In this document: positions 1 to 9,168 of the stretch, one piece after another
How the letters are laid out: every line of letters starts with the position of its first letter
Position numbering within the stretch: the stretch's first letter is position 1
NCBI GenBank assembly: GCA_032027085.1
Contig: JAVSMS010000001.1
Coordinates: forward strand, 2,442,501-2,506,500
Direction: 5' to 3'
DNA: 64,000 nt
DNA from: Pseudorhodoplanes sp.
Lineage (GTDB): Bacteria > Pseudomonadota > Alphaproteobacteria > Rhizobiales > Xanthobacteraceae
Notes under the pieces: model-generated
What the model was told of the DNA's origin: nothing
Databases searched by the model: none
The model's input: only the letters and a program-made list of their open reading frames with translations
Translations under genes and position numbers: made by a program

Positions 1-708
1 TCGTGAAATGCAGGTCGGCCGCCTATAGTTTTGCCTACGCGCCCGGCGGCATGATGCTGACCATCTGTTCCGGGATTTCAGCGTGCCGCTCGTCGCGCGT
101 CATAGGGGCAGGACGTAAAGCGTTGCGTCGGTCGGCCCGCAGCTACACGAATTTCCCGTTGTTGCTGAAGCGCAGATGGCGCAGCCGCCCTCGGCTCCGT
201 ATTCGGGTCAGGCGGCTTGAGTGTGCCGGTCGCAGGACCGAACAGGAACTGATTGACAACGTCGGCCCCGAGGCTTGGCAAGAACGCGCGACGGTCGGTC
301 AAGAACCCGGCGCTTGTGGATTTCACCCTTGTCCAAAAAATTTTTTTTGGCTGCAAAATCTCGCCTCTCAAAAGAAAGCGTCCGACAGCGTTTTCGCTGC
401 TGCAGCACGCTCGTATGGAAAGCACTGTAGTGCTTTCTTCTGCCTTTGTTTTTTCAATTCTCCACGTTTTTCATTCGAGCCAAAATGTTTGCGACGCAAC
501 ATAACTTTGCGGCACAGTCCGTATTGTTTGTCGAATCCATTATTATGAATAATTGCACTTCCGTTTTCCGCTGGACCTGTTCTAGGCTTGCCCACCCTCG
601 GGGGTGCAGGCGTCTAATCACCGCGTTGAAGATGTCGGGCAAGTCGCGTTCAGTCGCAAAGTCGGCTCAAGACCGGCACGGACCTAATGACTCAAGGGAG
701 AAACGCTT
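1..708. other. Intergenic region upstream of the tct operon; no supportable gene
   Basis: No reading frame here has a convincing product: the open frames on both strands are arginine/serine-rich and mutually overlapping, with no recognisable motif. Roughly positions 330-560 are much richer in A+T than the surrounding DNA (for example the run of A then T near 335-350), which fits a regulatory region for the transporter operon that starts at 709. A short perfect inverted repeat at 539-553 is listed separately. The first 240 bases could belong to the end of an element lying outside the window; I cannot tell. Confidence 0.6.
539..553. promoter_or_regulatory. Perfect inverted repeat ATTATT-N3-AATAAT upstream of tctC
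   Basis: The arms ATTATT (539-544) and AATAAT (548-553) are exact reverse complements around a three-base centre, inside the AT-rich island 156 bases before the tctC start. Such symmetry suits a dimeric regulator; the GntR/FCD protein encoded four genes downstream is the obvious candidate, but that link is inference. AT-rich six-base arms can also arise by chance. Confidence 0.3.
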
Positions 709-1728
709 ATGAAGCGATCATTACTGAATTTCGGATTTGGCGCGGCAGGCTTGGTCGGGGCTGCTGCTTGCGCCCTCGCACCGGTCTCCGCGCAGGCTGC
801 CTGGGAGCCGACCCGGCCGGTTGAATTCATTATTCCAGCGGGTACCGGTGGCGGCGCTGACCAGATGGCTCGCGCCATTCAGGGCATCGTCACCAAGCAC
901 AATCTGATGAAGCAGCCGATGGTGGTCATCAACAAGGCGGGTGGCGCCGGCGGTGAAGGCTTCCTCGATGTCAAGGCGTCGCGCGGCAATCCGCACAAGA
1001 TCATCATCACCTTGTCCAATCTGTTCACCACACCGCTCGCCACCGGCATCCCGTTCAACTGGAAGGATCTGACACCGGTCGCGATGCTGGCGCTCGACGA
1101 GTTCGTGCTCTGGGTCAATGCCGAGAAGCCCTACAAATCCGTCAAGGAATATGTCGATGCAGTGAAGAAGGCGCCTCCCGGCTCGATGAAGATGGGCGGC
1201 ACCGGATCCAAGCAGGAAGACCAGATCATCACCGTCGCGCTTGAAAAGGCGACGGGTACCAAGTTCACCTACATCCCGTATCGCGGCGGCGGCGAAGTCG
1301 CGGTGCAGCTCGTCGGTGGACACGTCGATTCCACGGTCAACAATCCGATCGAAGGCGTCGCCCAGTGGCGCGGCGGCAAGGTGCGCCCGCTCTGCGTGTT
1401 CGATGGCAAGCCGCTCGCGTACAAGGACGCGATCGCGGACGGAAAGACCTGGGCCGACATTCCGACCTGCAAGTCGCAGGGCATCGACATGGAATACCTG
1501 ATGTTGCGCGGCATCTTCACCGTGCCGGGCGCGACCAAGGATCAGGTGCAATACTATGTCGACCTGTTGAAGAAGGTGCGTGAGACGCCGGAGTGGAAAG
1601 ATCTCATGAAGAACGGCGCCTTCAACACGACCTTCATGTCGGGCGATGACTATGCCAAGTGGGTCGCGAAAGAAGAAGCGCGTCACCAGCAACTGATGAA
1701 AGAAGCCGGCTTCCTGGCCGGTCAATAA
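709..1728 (+). CDS. tctC: Tripartite tricarboxylate transporter substrate-binding protein (TctC/Bug family)
   Basis: Periplasmic solute receptor of a TTT-type secondary transporter. The 339-residue protein starts with a Sec signal peptide (Lys-Arg, hydrophobic core, cleavage likely after AQA near residue 30), followed by WEPTRPVEFIIPAGTGGGAD, the usual opening of mature Bug proteins, in which the first loop wraps a carboxylate group. Length is normal for the family. The ATG is preceded by GGGAGA at a good distance. It is the first gene of a tctC-tctB-tctA set, with a strong hairpin between tctC and tctB. Bug receptors bind very different carboxylates, so the substrate cannot be read from sequence; the downstream oxalate genes make oxalate a reasonable guess. 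Confidence 0.9.
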   Translation: MKRSLLNFGFGAAGLVGAAACALAPVSAQAAWEPTRPVEFIIPAGTGGGADQMARAIQGIVTKHNLMKQPMVVINKAGGAGGEGFLDVKASRGNPHKIIITLSNLFTTPLATGIPFNWKDLTPVAMLALDEFVLWVNAEKPYKSVKEYVDAVKKAPPGSMKMGGTGSKQEDQIITVALEKATGTKFTYIPYRGGGEVAVQLVGGHVDSTVNNPIEGVAQWRGGKVRPLCVFDGKPLAYKDAIADGKTWADIPTCKSQGIDMEYLMLRGIFTVPGATKDQVQYYVDLLKKVRETPEWKDLMKNGAFNTTFMSGDDYAKWVAKEEARHQQLMKEAGFLAGQ

Positions 1729-1742
1729 TCAGACAAAGGCTC

Positions 1743-1774
1743 TGTGAGCCGGCGGACTCGTCCGCCGGCTCACA
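1743..1774 (+). promoter_or_regulatory. Strong intercistronic hairpin between tctC and tctB
   Basis: A perfect 14-bp stem: TGTGAGCCGGCGGA at 1743-1756 pairs with TCCGCCGGCTCACA at 1761-1774 across the four-base loop CTCG. No run of T follows, so it is not a classical terminator. A very stable hairpin just after a binding-protein gene commonly protects the upstream message or lets only part of transcription through, which would give excess receptor over membrane subunits. That role is inference. Confidence 0.6.
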
Positions 1775-1797
1775 GCCTGCGCTTCTAGAGGGAAGAT

Positions 1798-2298
1798 ATG
1801 TCCAACGCACAAGGTCAATCCGGGGGTCCGGCACACGATTATGTCGAAATCGGCGTTGCCATCGCGACGGCGCTCTTCGGCATCATCGTCATTATCGGCA
1901 GCATGCAGGTGGGAATCGGCTGGGGCCTGGAAGGTCCGAAAGCGGGATTTCTTCCCTTCTATTTCGGCCTCCTCATTGTCGCGAGCAGCCTGATCAATCT
2001 TTGGAACTCCTATCGGGAGGCCGACTACAAGGCGGTGTTTGCCACCTGGGGCCAGCTTTACAGCGTGATGTCCGTCGTGGTGCCGACGGCCTTCTACGTT
2101 GTGGCGGTGCCCTATATCGGCATCTATGTCGCATCGATCCTGCTCATCGCGTTCTTCATGCGCTGGATCGGAAAATACGGCTGGGGAATGGTCGCCGCCC
2201 TCTCCATCGGCGTGCCGCTCGTTTGCTTCATCGTCTTCGAACGCTATTTCCTCGTGTCGCTGCCGAAAGGACCGATCGAGGAATGGCTCGGCTTCTGA
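1798..2298 (+). CDS. tctB: Tripartite tricarboxylate transporter small membrane subunit (TctB)
   Basis: Small integral membrane subunit of the TTT transporter. The 166-residue product shows four hydrophobic segments (roughly residues 16-36, 48-62, 85-110 and 120-148), the expected four-helix TctB topology, and little sequence conservation otherwise, as is normal for the family. It lies 69 bp after tctC and 44 bp before tctA, so the three genes are very likely one operon. The ATG at 1798 follows GAGGGAAGAT, a plausible ribosome-binding site. The assignment depends on position and topology more than on motifs. Confidence 0.85.
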   Translation: MSNAQGQSGGPAHDYVEIGVAIATALFGIIVIIGSMQVGIGWGLEGPKAGFLPFYFGLLIVASSLINLWNSYREADYKAVFATWGQLYSVMSVVVPTAFYVVAVPYIGIYVASILLIAFFMRWIGKYGWGMVAALSIGVPLVCFIVFERYFLVSLPKGPIEEWLGF

Positions 2299-2342
2299 TT
2301 TGAAACAAGCGCGTCACCGGTCTGGGTTCTGAGGATTCTCAA

Positions 2343-3842
2343 ATGGACGAGTTAGTCAGCCTTTTTCACGGGTTTGCGACTGTCGCGCAGCCTTTCAACA
2401 TTCTGGTGATGATCGTCGGCATCATGCTCGGCATCGTCATCGGCGTGCTCCCCGGCCTTGGCGGCGCGAATGGCGTGGCCATTCTGCTGCCGTTGACCTT
2501 CAGCATGTCGCCGACCTCGGCGATCATCATGCTGACCTGTATCTATTGGGGCGCGCTGTTCGGCGGCGCCATCACCTCGATCCTGTTCAACATTCCAGGC
2601 GAGCCATGGTCGGTGGCGACGACGTTCGACGGCCATCCGATGGCGCAGAAAGGTCAAGCCGGCGAGGCGCTGACCGCGGCATTCACCTCGTCCTTCGTGG
2701 GCGCGCTTTTCGCCGTCATCATGATCACGCTGGTGGCGCCGCTGGTCGCGAGATTCGCCCTGCAATTCGGGCCAGCCGAGAAATTCGCCGTCTACTTCCT
2801 GGCTTTCGCCAGTTTCGTGGGCCTGAGCAAGGAGCCGCCGTTCAAGACCGTGGTGTCGATGATGATCGGTTTTGCGCTCGCCGCAGTGGGACTCGATGCC
2901 GTCACCGGCCAGTTGCGGCTGACCTTCGGCATGACCGAATTGCTCAACGGGTTCGATTTCCTGATCGCCGTGATCGGACTCTTCGGCATCGGCGAGATCC
3001 TCCTCACGATGGAGGAAGGACTAAACTTCCGCGGCAATGCGGCCAAGATCAACCTCAAGGTCGTGATCCAGACCTGGAAGGAACTGCCGAAATACTGGTG
3101 GACGTCGCTGCGCTCCTGCGTCATCGGCTGCTGGATGGGCGTCACGCCGGCCGGCGCCACCCCGGCGTCCTTCATGAGCTATGGCATTGCCAAGCGCATG
3201 TCGAAGAAGGGCAAGAATTTCGGCAATGGTGAAATCGAAGGTGTCGTCGCACCGGAAACCGCGGCTCACGCCGCCGGCACTTCCGCGCTGCTGCCGATGC
3301 TGTCGCTCGGCGTGCCGGGATCGCCGACCGCCGCGGTCCTGTTGGGCGGCCTCCTGATCTGGGGCCTGCAGCCCGGTCCGATGCTGTTTGTCGAGCAGAA
3401 GGAATTCGTCTGGGGCCTGATCGCTTCGATGTATCTCGGCAATCTCGTCGGCCTTGTCATCGTGCTGACCTGCGTGCCGGTGCTGGCGGCCATTCTGCGG
3501 ATTCCGTTCAGCATCATCGCGCCGGTGATCCTGGTGCTCTGCGCGATCGGCGCCTACACGGTGAACAACAACCCGTTCGATATCGTGATGATGCTGGTCT
3601 TCGGCGTCATCGGATATCTGCTGAAGAAGTGCAATTACCCACTGGCCCCGCTGGTCCTCGCCCTCGTCCTCGGGAAGATGGCCGAGGAAGCCTTCCGGCA
3701 GGCGCTCCTGTCCTCGCAGGGCAATCTGGGCGTGTTCTTCTCCAACGGCCTCGTCAGTTCGATCATGGTTCTGGGCCTTATTGCCCTGTTCTGGTCGGTG
3801 ATTCAGAACAGCTTCAGCCGCCTGATGGCGAAACCAGCCTGA
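2343..3842 (+). CDS. tctA: Tripartite tricarboxylate transporter large permease subunit (TctA)
   Basis: Main permease subunit of the TTT transporter, about 12 membrane segments over 499 residues, the usual TctA length. Two hallmarks are visible: GVLPGLGGANGVAILLPLTF near residue 35, and the mirrored second-half motif around EGVVAPETAAHAAGTSALLP near residue 300 followed by GVPGSPTAAVLLGG. These two conserved stretches form the substrate site in each inverted half. The gene completes a tctCBA set and is followed by a strong hairpin before the regulator gene. Substrate unknown; likely a small dicarboxylate given the neighbouring oxc and frc. Confidence 0.93.
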   Translation: MDELVSLFHGFATVAQPFNILVMIVGIMLGIVIGVLPGLGGANGVAILLPLTFSMSPTSAIIMLTCIYWGALFGGAITSILFNIPGEPWSVATTFDGHPMAQKGQAGEALTAAFTSSFVGALFAVIMITLVAPLVARFALQFGPAEKFAVYFLAFASFVGLSKEPPFKTVVSMMIGFALAAVGLDAVTGQLRLTFGMTELLNGFDFLIAVIGLFGIGEILLTMEEGLNFRGNAAKINLKVVIQTWKELPKYWWTSLRSCVIGCWMGVTPAGATPASFMSYGIAKRMSKKGKNFGNGEIEGVVAPETAAHAAGTSALLPMLSLGVPGSPTAAVLLGGLLIWGLQPGPMLFVEQKEFVWGLIASMYLGNLVGLVIVLTCVPVLAAILRIPFSIIAPVILVLCAIGAYTVNNNPFDIVMMLVFGVIGYLLKKCNYPLAPLVLALVLGKMAEEAFRQALLSSQGNLGVFFSNGLVSSIMVLGLIALFWSVIQNSFSRLMAKPA

Positions 3843-3858
3843 GGCCGGGAAAAATGGG

Positions 3859-3883
3859 GTCCGCCGGGTATGACCTGGCGGAC
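3859..3883 (+). terminator. Hairpin downstream of tctA
   Basis: GTCCGCC at 3859-3865 pairs with GGCGGAC at 3877-3883, and the stem is extended by a wobble pair and GGT/ACC around a three-base loop ATG. The following bases CTCCGACATTTTC contain only a weak T run, so termination is likely partial. It separates the transporter genes from gntR. Confidence 0.45.
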
Positions 3884-3963
3884 TCCGACATTTTCAGAGA
3901 GCCAAGATTTGCAGTGGCGTGAAGTCTGGAATATTGTATGCCAGATACCGTAATGGTGCTTCC

Positions 3964-4716
3964 ATGAGCCAGAACGAAACCACACCTCCGAACGTAGCCT
4001 CACGGCGCAAGCCCGCCGCGGTCAGTGACGACGCACCGCGTCTGGCGATCCAGCCGATCGACACCTCGTTCAGCTTCAAGAACAAGGCGTATGCGGCGCT
4101 GAAAAACGTCATCGTCTCGATGGATATCTATCGCAGCCGCAACGACATCCGGCTCGACGAGCGCCAACTGGCGCAGGACTTCGGCGTCAGCCGCACCCCG
4201 GTGCGCGAGGCGATGGCGCAGCTCGAGCGCGAGGGCTTCGTCCGCTCGATCCCGCGCCGCGGCGTCTATGTCGTGCGCAAGACCAAGGAAGAGGTCATCG
4301 AACTGATCACCGCCTGGGCGGCGCTGGAAAGCATGGCCGCCCGCCTCATCACCGAGAACGCCAAGGACGAGGATATCGCCTCGTTGCGCAAGATGTTCGC
4401 GACCTTCGAGGGCGGACAGTTGCGGGCGCATCTCGACGAGTATTCCGAGGTCAATATTGAATTCCATCAGACCATTGTTCGCATGAGTGGCAATCAGGTG
4501 CTGATCGATCTGGCGGAAAATCTGTTCACGCATATGCGGATGATCCGCCGCAAGACGATCACCGAAAAGAATCGCGCCGACAAGTCGATCCGCGACCACA
4601 TGAACATCATCGAAGCGCTGGAAGCGCGCGACACCGCGCGCGCCGAAACGCTGGTGCGCGATCATGCGCTCGGCCTGGCCGACCATGTGGCGCGCTACGC
4701 CGATTATCTCGATTAA
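3964..4716 (+). CDS. GntR-family transcriptional regulator with FCD ligand-binding domain
   Basis: DNA-binding regulator of the FadR subfamily. After about 35 disordered residues the winged helix appears ([20 protein letters not shown] is the classic GntR helix-turn-helix), followed by an all-helical FCD domain with histidine and acidic residues that usually bind a metal and an organic acid. An in-frame GTG at 3919 would add 15 residues; I chose ATG 3964 because the added residues look unlike protein. The stop is 26 bp before oxc, so it is probably cotranscribed with the oxalate genes and controls them and/or the tct operon in response to a small carboxylate. Ligand and operator are not known. 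Confidence 0.88.
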   Translation: MSQNETTPPNVASRRKPAAVSDDAPRLAIQPIDTSFSFKNKAYAALKNVIVSMDIYRSRNDIRLDERQLAQDFGVSRTPVREAMAQLEREGFVRSIPRRGVYVVRKTKEEVIELITAWAALESMAARLITENAKDEDIASLRKMFATFEGGQLRAHLDEYSEVNIEFHQTIVRMSGNQVLIDLAENLFTHMRMIRRKTITEKNRADKSIRDHMNIIEALEARDTARAETLVRDHALGLADHVARYADYLD

Positions 4717-4742
4717 CGACAGGTTGGTTAGGGAGGAGTCCC

Positions 4743-6485
4743 ATGTCTGGTGCTGCAGTAAAAACAAAGCCGGAAACGGCGGAGGACACGCAGCAGGAAT
4801 TGACCGATGGCTTTCATCTCGTCATCGACGCACTGAAGCTCAACGGCCTCAACACGATCTATGACGTGCCGGGAATTCCGATTTCGGATTTCCTCCGCAT
4901 GGCGCAGGCGGAAGGGCTGCGCGTGATCTCGTTCCGGCACGAGCAGAACGCCGGCAATGCCGCCGCGATCGCCGGCTTCCTCAACAAGAAGCCGGGCGTC
5001 TGCTTGACGGTGTCCGCTCCGGGCTTCCTGAATGGGCTGACGGCGCTGGCCAATGCCACGACCAATTGCTGGCCGATGATCTTGATCTCTGGCTCGTCCG
5101 AGCGCGAGATCGTCGACCTGCAGCAGGGCGACTATGAAGAGATGGACCAACTGGCCATCGCCAAGCCGCTCTGCAAGGCCGCTTTCCGCATCCTTCACGC
5201 GCAGGACATCGGCATCGGCGTGGCGCGCGCGATCCGCGCCGCAGTCTCCGGGCGTCCGGGCGGCGTCTATCTCGATCTGCCGGCCAAGCTATTCTCTCAG
5301 GTCATGAATGCGGAAGCCGGGAAAAAGTCGCTGGTGAAGGTGATCGATCCTGCGCCGGCGCAGATCCCGGCGCCGGCCGCGGTCAAGCGCGCGCTCGATG
5401 TGCTGAAGAGCGCCAACCGTCCACTGATCATTCTCGGCAAGGGCGCAGCTTATGCTCAGGCCGATGACGCGATCCGCACTCTGGTCGAAAAGAGCGGCAT
5501 TCCGTTCCTGCCGATGAGCATGGCCAAGGGCCTTCTGCCCGACACGCATCCGCAATGCGCCGGTGCAGCGCGCTCGACCGTGCTGAAGGAGAGCGATGTC
5601 GTGATGCTGATCGGCGCGCGTCTCAACTGGCTCTTGTCGCACGGCAAGGGGAAGACCTGGGGCGAGGCCCCGAAGAAGTTCATCCAGATCGACATCGAGC
5701 CCAGGGAAATGGACTCAAATGTCGAGATCGCCGCTCCGGTGGTTGGCGATATCGGTTCCTGCGTCGAGGCCCTCCTGAATGGGATGGGCGGGGCCTGGCC
5801 AACGCCGCCGGCCGACTGGATCAATGCCGTCAAGACGAAGAAGGAAGACAACATCGCCAAGATGGCGCCGCGGCTGATGAACAACAATTCGCCGATGGAT
5901 TTCTACGGCGCCCTCGGTGCTCTGCGCAACGTCATCAAGGAAAGGCCGAACGCCATTCTCGTCAACGAGGGCGCCAACACGCTCGATCTCGCGCGCGGCG
6001 CCATCGACATGTATCAGCCGCGCAAGCGTCTCGATGTCGGCACCTGGGGCGTCATGGGCATCGGAATGGGCTTTGCGATCGCCGCCGCAGTGGAGACCGG
6101 CAAGCCGGTGCTCGCGCTTGAAGGCGATTCGGCATTCGGGTTCTCCGGAATGGAGGTGGAGACGATCTGCCGCTACAAGCTGCCGGTCTGCGTTGTCGTC
6201 TTCAACAATAACGGCATCTATCGCGGCACCGACGTCAATCCCACGGGTGGCGCGGACGCGGCGCCGATGGTTTTCGTCAAGGACGCGCGCTACGACAAGC
6301 TGATGGAAGCTTTCGGCGGCGTCGGCGTCCATGTGACGACCCCCGATGAGCTCTACCGCGCTGTCAGCGAGGCTATGGATTCCGGCAAGCCGACACTCGT
6401 CAACGCGGTGATCGATCCGGCGGCCGGAAGCGAAAGCGGCCGCATCGGCAACCTCAATCCGCAAAGCGTGCTGAAGAAGAAATGA
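4743..6485 (+). CDS. oxc: Oxalyl-CoA decarboxylase
   Basis: Thiamine-diphosphate enzyme that splits oxalyl-CoA to formyl-CoA and CO2, the committed step of oxalate catabolism. The 580-residue protein follows Oxalobacter formigenes Oxc along its whole length as I remember that sequence: catalytic Glu67 in [10 protein letters not shown], the stretch [39 protein letters not shown], and the C-terminal ThDP motif starting at [16 protein letters not shown] (Gly461-Asp462) and ending in NNNGIYRG. There is a short N-terminal extension of about ten residues. It sits 26 bp after gntR and 55 bp before frc, its partner enzyme. Confidence 0.96.
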   Translation: MSGAAVKTKPETAEDTQQELTDGFHLVIDALKLNGLNTIYDVPGIPISDFLRMAQAEGLRVISFRHEQNAGNAAAIAGFLNKKPGVCLTVSAPGFLNGLTALANATTNCWPMILISGSSEREIVDLQQGDYEEMDQLAIAKPLCKAAFRILHAQDIGIGVARAIRAAVSGRPGGVYLDLPAKLFSQVMNAEAGKKSLVKVIDPAPAQIPAPAAVKRALDVLKSANRPLIILGKGAAYAQADDAIRTLVEKSGIPFLPMSMAKGLLPDTHPQCAGAARSTVLKESDVVMLIGARLNWLLSHGKGKTWGEAPKKFIQIDIEPREMDSNVEIAAPVVGDIGSCVEALLNGMGGAWPTPPADWINAVKTKKEDNIAKMAPRLMNNNSPMDFYGALGALRNVIKERPNAILVNEGANTLDLARGAIDMYQPRKRLDVGTWGVMGIGMGFAIAAAVETGKPVLALEGDSAFGFSGMEVETICRYKLPVCVVVFNNNGIYRGTDVNPTGGADAAPMVFVKDARYDKLMEAFGGVGVHVTTPDELYRAVSEAMDSGKPTLVNAVIDPAAGSESGRIGNLNPQSVLKKK

Positions 6486-6540
6486 ACTGGCGCGAATTGC
6501 GCTGGGTCCGGTACGACACTGAGATTTAGGAGAATTCGGA

Positions 6541-8001
6541 ATGGCCAAGAAGGTCGCGAAGAAGTCCAAGGCAGGTAAATCGGCGAAATCCCGTGCAAAG
6601 CCTGCTGCGAAGAAGGCGGTCGCGAAGCGCTCGTCGAAGGTGGTCAAGCTGAAGACCGCAAAGAACGGAAAGACCGCCAAGTCGGCGATGCCGGCGCCCT
6701 CCAAGAAACCGTTCGGTCAGGCGGGCAAGGCGCTGGATGGCGTGCGCATTCTGGACTTCACCCATGTTCAGTCGGGACCGACCTGCACGCAGTTGCTCGC
6801 CTGGTTCGGCGCCGATGTGATCAAGATCGAGCGCCCGGGCGTGGGCGACATCACCCGCGGCCAGCTTGTGGATGTAAAGGGCGCCGATTCGCTCTACTTC
6901 ACCATGCTCAATCACAACAAGCGCTCGATCACGATCGACTCCAAGCATCCGGAAGGAAAGCGGGTGCTGAACGAGCTCATCAAGAAGTGTGACGTGCTGG
7001 TTGAGAATTTCGCGCCGGGCGCGCTCGACCGCATGGGCCTGACCTGGGAGCACATCCACAAGCTCAACCCGCGCATGATCGTCGCGTCGGTCAAAGGCTT
7101 CGGCCCCGGCCGCTACGAGGACTGCAAGGTCTACGAGAACGTCGCGCAATGCGCCGGCGGCTCGGCCTCGACCACCGGCTTCCGCGACGGCCCGCCGCTT
7201 GTCACCGGCGCGCAGATCGGCGATAGCGGCACCGGCCTGCATCTTGCGCTCGGCATCGTCGCCGCGCTTTATCAGCGCAACCGCACCGGCCGCGGGCAGA
7301 AGGTGCTCGCCGCCATGCAGGACGGCGTGCTCAACCTCTGCCGCGTCAAGCTGCGCGACCAGCAGCGCCTGAAAGCCGGCCCGCTCACCGAATACAGCCA
7401 GTACGGCGAGGGCGTGCCGTTCGGCGATGCGGTGCCGCGCGCCGGCAATGACTCGGGTGGCGGCCAGCCGGGCTGGATTTTGAAGTGCAAAGGTTGGGAG
7501 ACCGATCCGAACGCCTACATCTATTTCATCACGCAGGCGCCGGTCTGGGGCGCCATCTGCGATCTGATCGGCGAGCCGACCTGGAAGACGGATCCGGAAT
7601 ATGCAACGCCGAAGGCGCGGCTGCCGAAGCTGAAGCAGATCTTCGCGCGCATCGAAGAGTGGACGATGACCAAGACCAAGTTCGAGGTCATGGAAGCTTG
7701 CAATGCCGTCGACATCCCGGTCGGACCGATTCTGTCGATGAAGGAAATCGCCGAGGACGAGTCGCTGCGCAAGACCGGCACCATCGTCGAGGTTGATCAT
7801 CCGACGCGCGGCAAGTATCTGACCGTCGGCAATCCGATCAAACTGTCGGACTCGATTTCGGAAGTGAAGCGCTCGCCGCTGCTCGGCGAACACACCGACG
7901 AAATCCTGACCAAGGTGCTGGGCTTCGACAAGAAGGAAGTCGCCAAGATCAAGAATTCCGGCGCGCTGTCGGCGCCCGCGAAGGAAGACAAGGCGGCGTA
8001 G
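6541..8001 (+). CDS. frc: Formyl-CoA:oxalate CoA-transferase with a lysine-rich N-terminal tail
   Basis: Class III CoA-transferase that moves CoA from formyl-CoA to oxalate, releasing formate and feeding oxalyl-CoA to Oxc. From about residue 64 ([20 protein letters not shown]) the sequence matches Frc throughout. The catalytic aspartate corresponding to Asp169 is Asp228 in [10 protein letters not shown], and the glycine-rich loop [17 protein letters not shown] is present. Residues 1-57 are foreign to the family: 19 lysines and many alanines, resembling histone H1-like tails. An internal ATG at 6688 would remove most of the tail but has no ribosome-binding site, whereas ATG 6541 follows AGGAG at 6528-6532, so I keep the long form. 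Confidence 0.95.
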   Translation: MAKKVAKKSKAGKSAKSRAKPAAKKAVAKRSSKVVKLKTAKNGKTAKSAMPAPSKKPFGQAGKALDGVRILDFTHVQSGPTCTQLLAWFGADVIKIERPGVGDITRGQLVDVKGADSLYFTMLNHNKRSITIDSKHPEGKRVLNELIKKCDVLVENFAPGALDRMGLTWEHIHKLNPRMIVASVKGFGPGRYEDCKVYENVAQCAGGSASTTGFRDGPPLVTGAQIGDSGTGLHLALGIVAALYQRNRTGRGQKVLAAMQDGVLNLCRVKLRDQQRLKAGPLTEYSQYGEGVPFGDAVPRAGNDSGGGQPGWILKCKGWETDPNAYIYFITQAPVWGAICDLIGEPTWKTDPEYATPKARLPKLKQIFARIEEWTMTKTKFEVMEACNAVDIPVGPILSMKEIAEDESLRKTGTIVEVDHPTRGKYLTVGNPIKLSDSISEVKRSPLLGEHTDEILTKVLGFDKKEVAKIKNSGALSAPAKEDKAA

Positions 8002-8010
8002 TTCATTTTC

Positions 8011-8162
8011 CCTCTCCCCGCTTGCGGGGAGAGGGTGCCGAGCGCCGCCAGGCGCGAGGCGGGTGAGGGGGCGTCACCCATCGCATGACGATGACGCCCC
8101 CTCACCCGACTTCCTCGCTGACGCTCGGAAGTTGATCTCTCCCCGCGAGCGGGGAGAAGTGA
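8011..8162. repeat. Composite palindromic intergenic element between frc and the formyltransferase gene
   Basis: Three nested palindromes fill the 191-bp gap. CCTCTCCCCGC (8011-8021) pairs with its complement ending at 8034; GGGTGAGGGGGCGTCA (8061-8076) pairs exactly with 8092-8107; and TCTCCCCGC near 8143 pairs with GCGGGGAGA. Similar CCCTCTCCCC elements recur near 59.66 and 59.82 kb. This is a dispersed repeat family of Bradyrhizobium-like genomes, not a gene. It may separate the oxalate genes from the folate genes transcriptionally or only shape the mRNA. Confidence 0.75.
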
Positions 8163-8192
8163 AAAAGAGAAGACGCGGGAGAGACCAGAAAT

Positions 8193-9119
8193 ATGCGTAT
8201 TGTCGTTCACGGTCAGCAGGCCTTCGGCAAGGCGGTGCTGGAAGCGCTGCTCAAGCGCGGTGACAATGTCATTGCCGTTTACGTCGCGCCGGAAAAGCCG
8301 GGGCAGAAGGCCGATCCGCTGAAGGATGCCGCCATTGCGGCCGGATTGCCGGTTTACCAGCCGGATTCCTACAAGAAGCCGGAAGTGTGGGAGCAATTCA
8401 AGTCGCTGAAACCCGACCTGCAGGTGATGGCTTTCGTCACCCTGTTCGTACCGGAGGAATTCCTCAACATCCCGACGCATGGGTCGATCCAGTATCATCC
8501 CTCGCTGCTGCCGGCCTATCGCGGCGCCAGCGCCATCAACTGGCCGATCATCAAGGGCGAGAAGGAGACCGGGCTGTCGATCTTCTGGCCGGATAACGGC
8601 CTCGATACCGGCGACATCCTGATCCAGAAGAAGACGCCGATCAGCGACAAGGACACGCTCGGCACCGTCTATTTCGACCGTCTGTTCCCGATGGGCGTCG
8701 AGGCCATGCTGGAATCGGTCGATCTGGTGAAGGCCGGCAAGGCCCCGCGCATCAAACAGGATGAATCGAAGGCGACTTATGAAGGTCTGTGCCGCGCAGA
8801 CAATGCGCATATCGACTGGGGCAAACCCTGGGAGCAGATCGACCGCCTGATCCGCGGCTGCAACCCCGCGCCCGGCGCCTGGACCACGCTCAACGGCGCC
8901 AAACTGAAAATCTTCGACGCCACGCCGCTGCCGGCGCGCGATCCGAAAGGCATCGGCGGCAAGCTCGGTGAAGTCGTCGTGGTGGACGCCGATAGCTTCA
9001 CTGTCGTCTGCGCCGACGGCCGCTTCAAGGTCACGCGCGTGCAGGCCGACGGGCCGAAGGTCGGCGCCGGCGAATGGGCCGCGGCCGCCAAGCTCGAAAA
9101 GGGCGCGCGGTTCTCCTGA
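8193..9119 (+). CDS. Formyltransferase-fold protein resembling the 10-formyl-THF hydrolase domain of ALDH1L1
   Basis: Stand-alone folate-dependent formyl transferase/hydrolase. The 308 residues are a formyl_trans_N domain (1 to about 180) plus the C-terminal beta-barrel seen in Fmt. It follows the amino-terminal domain of mammalian 10-formyltetrahydrofolate dehydrogenase more closely than Fmt: HGSIQYHPSLLP, RGASAINW, SIFWPDNGLDTGDILIQKK. Catalytic His102 and Asp138 are 36 residues apart, exactly as His106/Asp142 in ALDH1L1, and the Asn two residues before the His in Fmt/PurN is Gln100 here. It lies 49 bp before fhs. Likely jobs are hydrolysis of 10-formyl-THF to formate, or formyl transfer between folate and a C1 carrier. 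True Met-tRNA formyltransferase is less likely. Confidence 0.8.
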   Translation: MRIVVHGQQAFGKAVLEALLKRGDNVIAVYVAPEKPGQKADPLKDAAIAAGLPVYQPDSYKKPEVWEQFKSLKPDLQVMAFVTLFVPEEFLNIPTHGSIQYHPSLLPAYRGASAINWPIIKGEKETGLSIFWPDNGLDTGDILIQKKTPISDKDTLGTVYFDRLFPMGVEAMLESVDLVKAGKAPRIKQDESKATYEGLCRADNAHIDWGKPWEQIDRLIRGCNPAPGAWTTLNGAKLKIFDATPLPARDPKGIGGKLGEVVVVDADSFTVVCADGRFKVTRVQADGPKVGAGEWAAAAKLEKGARFS

Positions 9120-9168
9120 CCCGTTTTCCTGATCATGAATTCACAACATCTCACTTCGGAAACGCTCC

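Noticed and set aside
3-548. Long open frames on both strands in the first 550 bases
   Set aside because: They overlap each other in several frames, are Arg/Ser-rich, lack ribosome-binding sites and show no family motif.
9120-9168. ZTP riboswitch before fhs
   Set aside because: Only 49 bases separate the genes, too short for that aptamer, and its conserved elements are absent.
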